A DNA stretch of 64,000 nt, taken from assembly GCA_021464245.1 (NCBI GenBank), contig JADCRB010000068.1, forward strand, positions 12,966,544 through 13,030,543. Reading direction: 5' to 3'. The notes under the pieces are model-generated. The model saw only the letters and a program-made list of their open reading frames with translations. It was not told the DNA's origin and did not search any database. The position numbers and the translations under genes are program-made. Each line of letters opens with the position of its first letter. Within the stretch, counting starts at the first letter, position 1. Below are positions 11,509 through 22,459 of the stretch, piece after piece. This DNA comes from Carallia brachiata (taxonomy: Eukaryota > Streptophyta > Magnoliopsida > Malpighiales > Rhizophoraceae).

Positions 11509-14037
11509 ATGGAACTTGATTCGTCTGAAGGTGAGGAATTACGACACAAGCTACATGATTCAGGTGAGCAAAATCTAAACATTCTTGAATTAGGAGAAAT
11601 GCAGAATGATGGTAAAGTAAGCCCTCCAATGCCTGGAATGACATTTTGTTCTCAAGAAGATGTTTTCAATTTTTATGTCAAATATGCACAGCAAGAAGGA
11701 TTTGGTATTATAAGGAGAAGTACAAAAAATGGTGAAGATGGACAGTTAAAATATTTTACCCTTGCATGTGCTAGAAATTGCAAAAGAGTGTCTACAGCAA
11801 AGAGTGATTTTAATCCAAGACCATCAATAAAAAAAGATTGCAAGGCCAAGATCAATTTGTTATTGGTGTTGATGGAAACTGTACAATTTCACGTGCTTAT
11901 TTGGAGCATAGTCATGCACTTAGCCCAAACAAAGTACGATTTTTTAAGTGCAACAAAAATTTAGATGCATATGTGAAGAAGAGACTTGAAGTAAATGACC
12001 AAGCAGGTATAAGTTTGAGTAAAAATTATCATTCTTTGGCCATAGAAGTTGGAGGATATGAGAATTTGACTTGTACTGAGAAAGATTGTAGAAATTTTAT
12101 TGCTAAGGCAAGAGAACTTCGACTTGGTAGTGGAGATGCAGAAGCACTTTCTAACTACTTTTCTCGCATGAAAATGCGAAATCCAAATTTTTATCATGAT
12201 GAACAATTTGACCATGATGGTCGGTTAAAAAATGTGTTTTGGGCTGATGCAAGGTCTATAGCTGCTTATCATTCTTTTGGAGTGTTGTTTCATTTGATAC
12301 AACATACTTAACTAACAAGTATGATATCCCTTTGCTCCTTTCGTAGGAGTTAACCATCATGGGCAGACTGTATTGCTCGGGTGTGGTTTATTATCGAATG
12401 AAGACACAGAGACTTATATCTGGTTGTTTAAAACATGGTTGGATTGTATGTCAGGTTGTCCTCCACAAGCATTCATAACTGACCAATGCTTTGCTATTCA
12501 AGCAGCAGTTAATGCAGTGTTTCCAAACACAAGATATCGTCTCTGTCTTTGGCATATTATGAGAAAAATTCCTGAAAAATTGGGAGGCCTAAACCAATAC
12601 AAAGCTGTTAAGAAAATAATGAAGAGAGCCGTACATGAGTCGATAGACATTGATGAATTTGAAGCCACATGGGATAAAATGATCAAGGGTTACTACTTGG
12701 AAGAGAATGTATGGCTGAATTCATTGTACAAGGATCGTTTTCGTTGGGTTCCAGTTTATGTAAAAAAAATTTCTGGGCTGGAATGTCGACAACTCAGAGA
12801 AGTGAAAGTATAAATGCTTTTTTTGATGGTTATGTGGGTCCTACAACTTCTTTAAAGCAATTTGTAGAACAGTATGACAATGCTTTGAAAAGTAAGATTG
12901 AGAAGGAAGACCAGGCAGATTTTGCTTCATATAATTCAAGCATTCCTTTAATAACTGATTGTTATTTTGAGAAGCAATTGCAAGAAGCCTACACTAACAA
13001 GATTTTCAAATTATTTCAAGATGAGTTGCGAGGATTACTCTATTGTAATCTTTCGTTTGTCAAGGTTGATGGGTCAATAATCACATTTCAGGTGACAGAT
13101 GTGTTGAAAGGAAAAGATGGAAATTATAAAAGGCAAGTGACTTATCATGTATATTTTAATGATGTTGAGTATGATATTAGATGCTCATGCCTTTTGTTTG
13201 AGTTTAAAGGAATTATTTGTAGACATATTGCCAAAGTTTTAATTGAGAAAAATGTGAAAGAGATTCATTCTCGATACATACTAGCTCGATGGAGAAAGGA
13301 TGTTAAGCACCTGCATGGTTATGTTAAGAATTGCTACGATGATGCCCAAACAAGTGAATGGAAGATGCGGTACAATAAATTGACATCTCACTTTTGCAAT
13401 GTAGCAGAAATTGGAGCGAATTCTAAAGAAAAATATGAGTTTTTGATGAAATGTATGGATAAGGCATTGGAGAACCTAATGGATGACTTAGTTTGGCAGA
13501 CTAAAGATCCTAGAGCAGACACATCGATTATTGAGGTACCATCTCAAAATGCAAGCTCAAATAAGAAATGGCATTCTCCTTTAAAGGTGCGGACTAAGGG
13601 TCGTCCTCCTTCTAAAAGAAAAGAATCTAAAGTAGAACAAATTTCAAGGAGAAGTAAAAAAAAGGTCACACTTACCTCTATATCTCTAAGTTTGGTTTTT
13701 TTAAAAAAAAAATTTTGTCTACTGTCCACATGTAATATTTCCATACTCTTTTGTTGCTTTTTTAGGACTTGAAGAAACAAAAGCAGGGGCAAGATGATGG
13801 CAACTCACGGTCAAAGAAGACAAAGGTAAGACATTAGTACTTAGTTATTTGATAATCTTATATTGCAACATTTTTCTTCTCATATTGTACTTTATAAAAA
13901 AAATTCTTATATCACAGGTTTGTCAAGATTGCAATGTCATTGAACAAGGGAGTAATATAGCTCCAAATGTTTCAGTTGTATCACATTTTTTTGATGAATT
14001 TGGTACTCAAGAAAGCATACTCGGGAGGATAGCTTGA
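11509..14037 (+). pseudogene. FAR1/FHY3-related MULE transposase with four frameshifts
   Basis: The gene probably starts at ATG 11509, directly after a TTTTCAG acceptor. A possible non-coding first exon ends near 10859 (GG|GTAGGT). The order is a FAR1-type DNA-binding domain (about 11640-11860, Cys/His-rich), the MULE DDE transposase domain (landmarks ADARS, a split DTTYLTNKYD-like block, LLGCGLLSNEDTETY, ITDQ, CLWHIM), then a SWIM zinc finger (CSC...CRH, about 13178-13235). Two introns near the 3' end fit the frame: 13665-13765 and 13826-13917. The last exon ends at the stop 14035-14037. Four apparent single-base losses break the frame: about 11856-11858, 12282, 12331-12333 and 12762-12769. 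No in-frame nonsense codon lies in the pieces between them. FHY3/FAR1 themselves are domesticated regulators, but intact transposon ends make this a transposase. Confidence 0.88.
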
Positions 14038-14657
14038 GGGAGTACAACTCAAGAAAGCATTGCTGATAATAGTTTTGGATGAAATTCAAGTGACTTTTAA
14101 TTTAGTAGTTGACATTCCATTCTCTTATGCTTACAAAGTTTGCTGGTACTTTTTTTTGGATGACAACATTTTAAGATCTAAGATGAACTTTATGGCTGCA
14201 ACTTTGCATGCTGAAGAGTAAATTTGGAGTTTTTGTGGTGTCAAAACAAGGGAATCCCATCTTGTTTCAATGAAAATGGGATACAAGTTGCCGATTCTTC
14301 AAGTACTAGCAAACAGTCGCTAAATTTTATTACTTGTATGTATCAAAGACAGATTCAAGGTCAGTCTTGTGTGTGTCAAAAAACTGACATTTTTGGCAAG
14401 TAAGTCCTTTGTGTAGTAAAGAATAAACAAGCATGTAAATGAGAGTATGAAATTTCCTTTCATTTTCCATCGTACACACTCAAACGAGCAATCTAAGGAC
14501 TCTTGAAATTAATTGAATATTTGAGTTTAAGTGAGTAATATCAAACCAAGAACTCTTGAAACTAACAACCAAATGAAAGTTCAATTCAATAATAAGAAGG
14601 TAAAGATAAACCAAATTTGACCCAATCGTGAACTTCATGTCACATATACATAATTGA

Positions 14658-14999
14658 TTGCTTCAATTTAGAATTGGTTTTGATCACAGATTGATCATTT
14701 GCCCAAATACACAACAAATTTTTTTTTTGGTTGCTTGGAATACATTGGCTTTGCTTGCGTTTATCCTTGGAGTCAAGCAAATGATTTGCTGCTGTAAGAA
14801 GGTGGACGCCACCACCCCCAAGTACTCCACGGATCCGTACGATGAAATTTTTGAGGGAAAAATTTCTTCCTACCTAAAGAAGATGGATGCCACCACCCCC
14901 AAGATCTCTGATTTTGAGACTGATAACAAGATTGCCCCAAAAGCAGAAGAGACCATCCAACAAGCCCCTCTATCTCCCTCTTCAGGATGTGTTACTTGA
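14658..14999 (+). other. Unassigned ORF in the 3' part of the MULE
   Basis: A 113-codon open frame lies between the transposase and the right terminal repeat. Its first ATG is internal (about 14780). It encodes a hydrophobic stretch ([17 protein letters not shown]), a Cys cluster (CCCKK) and two similar short blocks, KKVDATTPK and [10 protein letters not shown] do not recognise the family. It may be a captured host-gene fragment, a second element gene missing a 5' exon, or a chance frame. The DNA here is less AT-rich than its surroundings. Confidence 0.35.
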
Positions 15000-15194
15000 T
15001 CTTGTTGGCCAACAAGATCACACCCACTCATCCGTTGCCTCCCAAAATCGTGATTGAGAAACATTAGTTTGTAGGTGAGATCTTGTTGGCAGTCAGATGA
15101 TTGCAAAGAGTTGTCTTTTCAATTAAAGAAATCAAGAGGAGATGATGGTGTTGGTGGCCGTCGACAACAAACGGCGTTTTACGCAGCCGCGTCT

Positions 15195-15308
15195 GGGCTT
15201 TAGCTTATCAAGACAGGCTAAATTTTTGAGTTCAAAAAAAAAAAAAAGTCCAGCTGGAAAAAAATCGAGAAAAGTCGGGACACTCAGTCGGGCCGTTTAG
15301 CATTTCCC
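15195..15308 (-). repeat. MULE right terminal inverted repeat
   Basis: It is the reverse complement of 10608-10720, ending GTTTAGCATTTCCC at 15308. Confidence 0.92.
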
Positions 15309-15317
15309 TAAAAATAT
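15309..15317. repeat. MULE target site duplication, right
   Basis: TAAAAATAT, identical to 10599-10607. Confidence 0.9.
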
Positions 15318-15968
15318 TGACATCACTTTAATCCTTAGTGTATTCAAGAGTGGCAATAACAGTTGAGCGAGTGGCGATAAGTCTTTGTCCGGGATTTTAG
15401 TTACCATTTTTTTTCTTTCAATTAATTAATTGAATTCGACTAAACTCGAACTTGAAACAAGGCTTCTAGATTCTCTTAACAACCGACAGTTCTTTGCCAG
15501 AGTTTCTTAAGCTTTCTGCTGGATTTTACTTTCCGTAATTTAAAGTTTCACAGCATACAGAAATTTCACCTTCAACATTAAACAATTCGCGAGTCCATCA
15601 AATCCATCCAGCAAGACCAGAGGAGGCAGTGAGACGAAACAAAAAAAACAACCCTTTAAGAACTTGCCTCCAAATTAATGTAACTTCTCTGTAAATTACA
15701 AAAGAATACAAGAAGCACATCCTCGTAATTGATATCAAAAGATGGAAATGATAGTACTGTTTCATGGGACACATTATCAACCACAGCAGACTATTCATTT
15801 GCCACCTTCCATACTGTGTCCGGCTTTCGGAAAGCGCATTGAAAATTAAAATGGACACGGGAAATGGAACAAACCTAGTCTGTTCCCCAACATGATAAAC
15901 TTCATGGTAAAACTAGTATAAAAGAATGCCAATGAACAAAATTAACTCGGACCGCAAAGAATGACCTA
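15318..15968 (-). other. 3' flank and probable 3' UTR of CSLD
   Basis: No coding frame with a family match is seen. The part next to 15969 is probably the CSLD 3' UTR, but I could not settle the poly(A) site. A 19-bp sequence starting at 15344 (TCAAGAGTGGCAATAACAG) recurs at 40156. Confidence 0.45.
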
Positions 15969-18900
15969 TCAGGGGAACTGGAATGAACCTCCGATTTGAT
16001 TAGTACCTGATGGAGGGCTGATTGCCACCCAAAGGAGCGATATAGTGATCGCAATTAGTCCCGACCACACAAACACGATGGTTGGTGTCCTCCCTCTTCT
16101 TCCCATCAGCCCTTTAGCAAAAGGGTAGAGATGAGCCAAGACCCAGAAGCTGAAGAAAACTCCACCAATTAGACGGCTCCACTGAGGATTAGAACTGTAT
16201 ATTGTTCGGCTAAACCCAACAGCTATTGCGATCAAGTTGACCATCATGATTGTGATCGGCGGAATCATCAAAGATGTCCACTTGACAATGTAGAGATCCG
16301 CAAACTCATCATCGACATCATCACCACCTGATTTTGAAGTCAAGGTGAAAGAAATTTCTATTCCAGCAACAACTTTCAGCAACCCCTGAAGCACAGCAGC
16401 AAGGTGCGCACTGGTGCCGCCAATTAACCAAAACTGCTCGTTCCTCCACCACTCTTCTAGTGCAATGCCAGACCATTTGATCTCAAGCACAGCAAGTAAT
16501 GATAGTGTCACAGTAATTAACAGTAGGTAGGTAAGGAAAGTGACTTGAAGGGTCTGAACAATGAACTGGCCAGAGAAGAGGGAAAGGGCAGGAAGGAAGC
16601 AGTAGACAATCAGGAAAACAGAAGTAAATGGGTAGATACCCACATTGAGATATGCTATTCGCTGCAGAAATTTCATTCTAGGACTGGCCAAAAAGGCATT
16701 GTTGCGGGAGAAGAATATCTCAACGGAACCAGTGGCCCACCTTAGGACTTGATGAAGCCTATCTGTAAGATTGATTGGAGCAGTGCCACGGAAGGCATCA
16801 CGCTTAGTTACACAATAAACCGATTTCCATCCCCTGTTGTGCATCCTATATCCAGTGACAACATCTTCAGTAACAGACCCATAGATCCATCCTATACGAT
16901 GTCCCCACTCAGTCTTGTCTTCGTACCAGCAAGAAATGACACTGATTGCCTCCGCAACAGTTGACGCATCAAGCAGCTCACGGGGAATGGTAAGGGCACC
17001 AGGTGGGCGTCCATTCTTAACAGCTGGGTGATCTGCAAGGGGACGACCTTGAAACTCTGCCACTGGTATTGAATCAACAAGGAATGCTGAGTTGCCAAAC
17101 TTCTTTGGAAACAGGGAAAGATTCATATCCTCATCATCAGAATCACCCATTCTTAGTGCCCTGTTCTCTTCTGAGTTGTTTGCAATTGAAGAATGCTTCT
17201 TGCTACGGGGAAAGCAGCAGCTGCAGCAGCCTGGGTGGTGCTCTTTTGCTCGAGGTGGGTCAAAGCCATAAATTGCCATCCTTCTAAAGAGGCATCCAGT
17301 TCCAACATAGACTGGGCCCATAATTCCATCAAGAGCACGCATGTTTACATCAAAGAAAACTGTGTTGTGATTAGCATACCGATCAGAAGGGTCGATACCC
17401 TCAAACCTCTGAGGGAACTGAACATAACAGAGGCGATCGCCTCCTCGATCCATCATGAAGCACATGCCTTCCCTCAGTGCCTGGGAGTTGTAGATGTAGT
17501 GATCACAGTCAAGGTTGAGAATGAATGGGCCATTAGACATAATGGCAGAGGCTCGAACGAGTGCATTCATGGCCCCTGCCTTCTTGTTGTGATCATAGCC
17601 AGGCCGCTTCTCACGAGAGACATAAACAAGTAAGGGAAGGCGTATATCAACATCGGTGAAGTCCACGATCTTAGTATCATCAGCAGTTCCAAGCAGTGGC
17701 TCATCGCTTGGAGGTTTCAGCATTACCTGCATCATGTAAAACTAGAACGCTCAGCCCTGTCTAATTGGTCGGGTGATAATGATGACCCACAAAAATTTCC
17801 TCATTGCTCACGATGTTCACAAAAAGAAAAGTGTTGGGATAGTTTACCTGTATTATACCAGCGTGGTCACCCCTAGAATGCTCAGGTGCAGAATTCAGCC
17901 AAGTTCCAGGCCAATGGGTACCATCAGCCATCCATGTAGCTTTTGGAATCTTCACACTCTCCAGAGGTTCATCTTCCCTGTTTTCCCTCTGAAGCCTCAT
18001 AGCCTTGATTTCTTCCCGAGCATGATAGGCATCAGATCGACGGCGAATAGAATCAGGCAAGCCATTAATTCGGACTTTGAATTCATCATATTCTCGCTTC
18101 ACTCTTCTGCGATCCTTAACAAAATCTGGACGCACTTTGTTCTTATAAGGATCCCTCTTCAAGTTAAAGTAAGATTCTGGATTCCTTGGCTCAATGTCAT
18201 GTTTACGGCAGAAGGGAACCCATATGTTAGCAAAACTTGCTGCTTCCGCCATGGCTTCAAATGTTAGCAATGCACCTCCATCATCAGAAACATAGCAAGC
18301 AAGCTTTTCAACTGGGTAGTCACAAGCCAGAATTGACAGTATAGTGTTTGCAGTAACAAGAGGTGGTTCTTTCTCTGGATCTGCAGTAGAGACAAATACA
18401 TCTATCCCTGGGAGATCAGATTTGCCAGTGGGATTATTGGGATTAGGTGTTTCAAACTTCTCTTTAAGGACATTAAGATCTGTAGCACGATTGACAGGGC
18501 ATAGCTTGGGAAGCTGATCAAGAAGCCAGGAAAAAGCAAACCATATCTCACATACAACTGACATTCCCCATAGCCAAATTGCATCACTGTTTGGATGGCT
18601 GACTCTCCATTGCAAGAATAATCCAAGAGCAATAATACGAACAACAACAAGAAGCCTGCAGGTGTAAAGCAGAAAGTATAAGTGCATTAAACAAGATGAG
18701 TTGAAAGGGAGACATAGTTCCCAATACCAAGATAAATGGAATCTCAACCATGAAATAGGTATATATTTCGAAATCAAACAAACAACTTCAGTTATCTTGT
18801 TTCTAAATTCTTTGGAGAGTCATCCAGAGACTCATCTCAGAAAGAAATTTGGGGCTGAGAACATAACAAAGGAATAAGAGAAGATTGACTACAGATGTAA

Positions 18901-20618
18901 CTTAAGTCATTCCACAGAGTCATATGAATGTGACACGTCGAATGAGGTCATTCCATTCCACAATAAGCGTAGATGATCTCATATAGCAATCATAAACAGA
19001 AGCATAATAATGAAAATCTTCCAAGATGAAAAACCAAGCCATGCATGTTTATTCCCATCGGACTTGGGAAATACTCTACCCAAGCAAGTTTATTAATTCC
19101 TGTTTTCCAGAGTCATTGTAATAGCACATAAAGCTTGAGTTCTAATGCTTGACATTGATTGTAGCTTGCACTAATCCATGAGCAGAGATCCCAATTACAA
19201 TAAATTACGAATCGACTGCAAGGGTGAAAATAGATAATCCTTATATAGATCACAGATGCTTTCCTTTTCTATAACTTCTTCGTTTCAGGAAAAATCTTGT
19301 CTAAACTTAAAATGGACATGACACTGATAGAAAGTTAAAATGCATCTGACACGTATTACCATCTGGTATGATTAACCGTGGCTCTAATGGCCTTTTCAAA
19401 TGGCAAAGTGCATAACTGTCATATCAGTTGCATCTACTTATCAGCAAACAATATAGCAAAAGCAAGTGAAGGAAGCACACAGAGTAGAATGCCAAGGATT
19501 GCCAGTGCAGATGCCCCTTCATGGAACAACTATGTGCGAAACTACTTATCATCCCAATGATAGTATCCTTGCTCAAACGAACAATTAGATATTTCAAATT
19601 TTGCCATATGACATCACCCAGGCTTATTGCTATGTAATATTATAGGCATTATCAATGCCATCCATGATAATGCATATAGCCTCCATTGTCTTTTTTTTAT
19701 AATAGTATGGCTATCAGGAAGAAGGAAACCACAAGAATTGAATACTTACCGGTATGGGCTAATAACACCAGCTGGTATCCTCAGTTTCCGAGTAAGTGGC
19801 CTCCATGGTTTGTTCATTAACTCTTTAGGCTCAACAACCTCATCATCTTTTCCATTGCCAAGACCCCCATCAGTAGGCCATATGGCATTCCCATACCCAT
19901 ATGTCCCCCTTGTTTCAAATAACCACCTATTATGATCAAAGTCTCCAGTCTGACTCCTCATCAACACTGACTTGGTTGACTTCATCAATGATAACCTCCT
20001 CTCCATTTTGGAGACCATAGCTGGTGGAGGAAGAGGAAGTGGTCTCCCATTATCAACAGCCACCTCATCTAAATCAGTGCTCTTATATGGCTCCTTACAA
20101 CCAGGACAAATTCCACCGCCTGTTTTCACTGCATCAATATAGCAGTCCCGACATATTTTAAAGTCACACTCACAAGGAAGGATATCTACACCACGCTCAT
20201 CTTGCATTACTTTTCCATCACAACCTGGAATTGCACAGGAGGATCCCTTGGCACCAGCCATTTGGGGATGGCTCGTTTCAGAATCAATAACCTTGTCCAT
20301 GAGATGAGCCCGAGTAACACTATTGAAACCACCTGTGAAGAGCGAGTTTGAAACATATTGCTCTTCAACCTTTTGTGAGATGGATGGATCCATAGGTTGA
20401 TTGTCAGGGGTAGGTGGTATATGCACAGTATAATTCATGAAATCATGGCTGCCGCTAAGTTCACTGTCAAGATCATCCCTCGAGTAGCTGACATAGCGAC
20501 CTGAGGAAGTTCTCCGGCCAAATGTCACAGTTGGAGGCAGTGGTGGCTTCTGAGGATCAGTAGCATCAGAACTAATTGATAAATTTGATCGGCTAACTTT
20601 GAACGATCTTGAGGCCAT
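15969..20618 (-). CDS. CSLD3: Cellulose synthase-like protein D (CSLD2/CSLD3 type)
   Basis: A Golgi/plasma-membrane GT2 beta-glycan synthase; CSLD proteins make wall glucan or mannan in tip-growing cells such as root hairs. Coding exons are 20618-19750, 18655-17848 and 17726-15969 (869 + 808 + 1758 nt), with GT-AG introns and a continuous frame, giving 1,144 residues. That equals the usual CSLD2/3 length. An N-terminal RING-like zinc finger lies at residues 128-174 (CAIPGC...[11 protein letters not shown]...CPGC). Two membrane segments follow (about 290-335), then the catalytic D at 414/415 (SDDGG), DCD at 632-634, TED at 845-847 and QVLRW at 885-889, then six C-terminal membrane segments. 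All GT2 residues are present and there is no disruption. CSLD2 and CSLD3 are too alike to separate by eye, so the symbol is provisional. Confidence 0.96.
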
Positions 20619-21640
20619 TTTGTGATCCTATGGATGAAGTCAATTCAGCTCCTGGGTACAACAAAGCATAATCCCCGTCAGCATACAGTCAAAATATATT
20701 GTCAGATCCTAAAATATTAAAATTAAGACAAGATTTGTTTATTTCACAATTGTTACCATCATGCATCAAATTAACATCAGAGCGAGATAATCACAACTTA
20801 AAACTTGATCAGCAATACTTTTAGTTTTTTTTTTTTTTTTCCAAATTTCTCAACAGCCAGCAATGTTTCAAATTTATCAGCCCAATTTCAACAGGGTTCA
20901 AACTTAGTCAAAAAATTTCTCCGTATGAACCAAAGAGCCTCCCGATCAACAAATCATCTTTAAATCTATCGACCCTCTGATTGGTTGCCAAGAAAAGGGG
21001 AAAACTAAAAAGAACATATGGTCTATAATCGCCAGAAAAGTCGCATCAAATAAAATGGGAGGGTAAATTTGGACATAACTGGTTAAACCATTCTGACTTT
21101 TCGTTTACTACAATCAAAATATCCAAGATCCGAATCACTTTCCTTTCTTTACCCCAGAGATTTTCTCAGCAACCAAACAGATAGCCACAATCAGACAAAT
21201 AAAACCAAAACTCCTCTCATTTCAAAAGGAAACGAAAAAAGCCAACATTAATGAAAATCACTCACCCAAAAGACCCCCCACCACACACACAGAGTGCAAA
21301 AAAAAAAAAATTACAGTAGATTCTGTCAATAAAAAACTCCAAAAGGCAGAAAATCCCAAGATCTAAACCTCCATTAGCCACTACAGAAAGCACCAAACTT
21401 CGCAAAAAAAAAAAGCAAATTCACGAAAAAAAAACATACCCTTTTCAAGTTTTCTAAACAAAAAAACATCCAGCCATAAATTAACAACCCCCCAGAAGCT
21501 GCAGATCGAACAAAGTATATAGACAGTTTATGCTGAAATGGGGGAGAAAATAAGAAAAAGCTTACCAATACAAAATATCTAAAGGGAGGGTCTTCAAAGA
21601 AATGATAGATCCTTTTCGTTGTCCAATTCTACCAAAGCAT

Positions 21641-21644
<4 letters not shown>

Positions 21645-21681
<37 letters not shown>
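21645..21681. repeat. (GA)n microsatellite in the CSLD leader
   Basis: A run of about 18 GA units on the plus strand reads as a CT tract in the inferred CSLD leader transcript. Confidence 0.9.
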
Positions 21682-21683
<2 letters not shown>

Positions 21684-21812
21684 GATAAGAAGCAAAGACT
21701 TGGACCAATCTTTGGAGCGAGGAAATGGAATGCTTCAAAATCATCGCCCCCCAATAATTTTTTCTTAAATAAATGAACCAATCATCAACAATCAAATGCA
21801 AACATCTACTGT

Positions 21813-21853
21813 GAGAGAGAGAGAGAGAGAGATGGAGAGAGAGAGAGAGAGAG
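21813..21853. repeat. (GA)n microsatellite in the CSLD leader
   Basis: Two GA runs are separated by ATGG. It is the second CT tract of the inferred leader. Confidence 0.9.
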
Positions 21854-22290
21854 CCAAAGGGCTGAAAGACAGAGTCGTGAGTAAAGCTACTTAAGCACAA
21901 ACAATGCACTACTTCTTCAAACAGACATAACGTGTTTTCTTTAGCTTTGTTGATGTCATGTAATGTAATAATATTAGCCTCTCTCTCTCTCACTATATAT
22001 ATATCTAATTATGGAATGGAACTTAATAAAAATATTGAAATAGAAAAATGGGGGAGGTGAGACAGAACAGAGAAAGAGGGAGAGAGAGATTTAAAAGATT
22101 CTGAGTTTTGGGAAGGCAGAGGGACGCGTTTAAGGACAGAATGGCTTTTCAGGTTTTTTCTTTTTGTTTTTTTTTGTGTAAGTATTTCTTGAGGACCGAT
22201 AACCGAGTACAGCCTGACCAGTTCCTTTTTTTTTTTTTTTTTTGGGTCTGTTTGTTTTAGGTGTTTTGTAGGTAAGAGGGAAGACTAGAA

Positions 22291-22332
22291 GAGAGAGAGA
22301 GAGAGCGAGAGCGAGAGAGAGAGAGAGAGAGA
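22291..22332. repeat. (GA)n microsatellite upstream of CSLD
   Basis: A GA run with two GC interruptions, located upstream of the TATA-like site. Confidence 0.9.
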
Positions 22333-22459
22333 AGCAGTCTGCAGTAGGAAAAGGCCGACCTGTTTGATTTAAAGACAAAAAAAAAAAAAAAGTACGTTTG
22401 ATCTTTTCTTCAAGACGTTGGCTGGATGAAAAGGAGGGGTTTTTTAAGACCAAGACGAG

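Larger units (their letters stand above)
10608..15308 (+). mobile_element. Mutator-like DNA transposon (FAR1/FHY3-type MULE), 4,701 bp
   Basis: The element has inverted termini starting GGGAAATGCTAAA on both ends, about 110 bp long and roughly 90% identical by eye, flanked by a perfect 9-bp duplication TAAAAATAT. Weaker similarity between the ends extends inward to about 250 bp (a CAAAACACCGTTTGATT-like block). The interior carries a FAR1-related transposase reading left to right, then an unexplained 3' ORF. The whole termini and exact target duplication suggest a fairly recent insertion. The transposase is frameshifted, so this copy probably cannot move by itself. It sits 660 bp downstream of the CSLD stop codon. 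Confidence 0.92.
20619..22004 (-). promoter_or_regulatory. CSLD 5' leader with probable intron and TATA box
   Basis: Read on the minus strand, a TATA-like ATATATATATA at 22004-21994 precedes a CT-rich leader. A good donor, TATTG|GTAAGCTTT, lies at 21566/21565 and an acceptor, TACCCAG|GAG, at 20652/20651. This leaves a 33-nt leader piece before the ATG at 20618. The inferred leader intron is 20652-21565 (914 bp). Leader introns and CT tracts are common in plant wall-synthesis genes. The transcription start (about 21965) is inferred from TATA spacing only. Confidence 0.55.

Noticed and set aside
11509..14037. Domesticated FHY3/FAR1 regulatory gene
   Set aside because: It lies inside an element with intact TIRs and target duplication and is frameshifted, so it is a transposase copy.
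17193..17633. 146-codon plus-strand frame
   Set aside because: It lies antisense to the intact third exon of CSLD and has no domain of its own.
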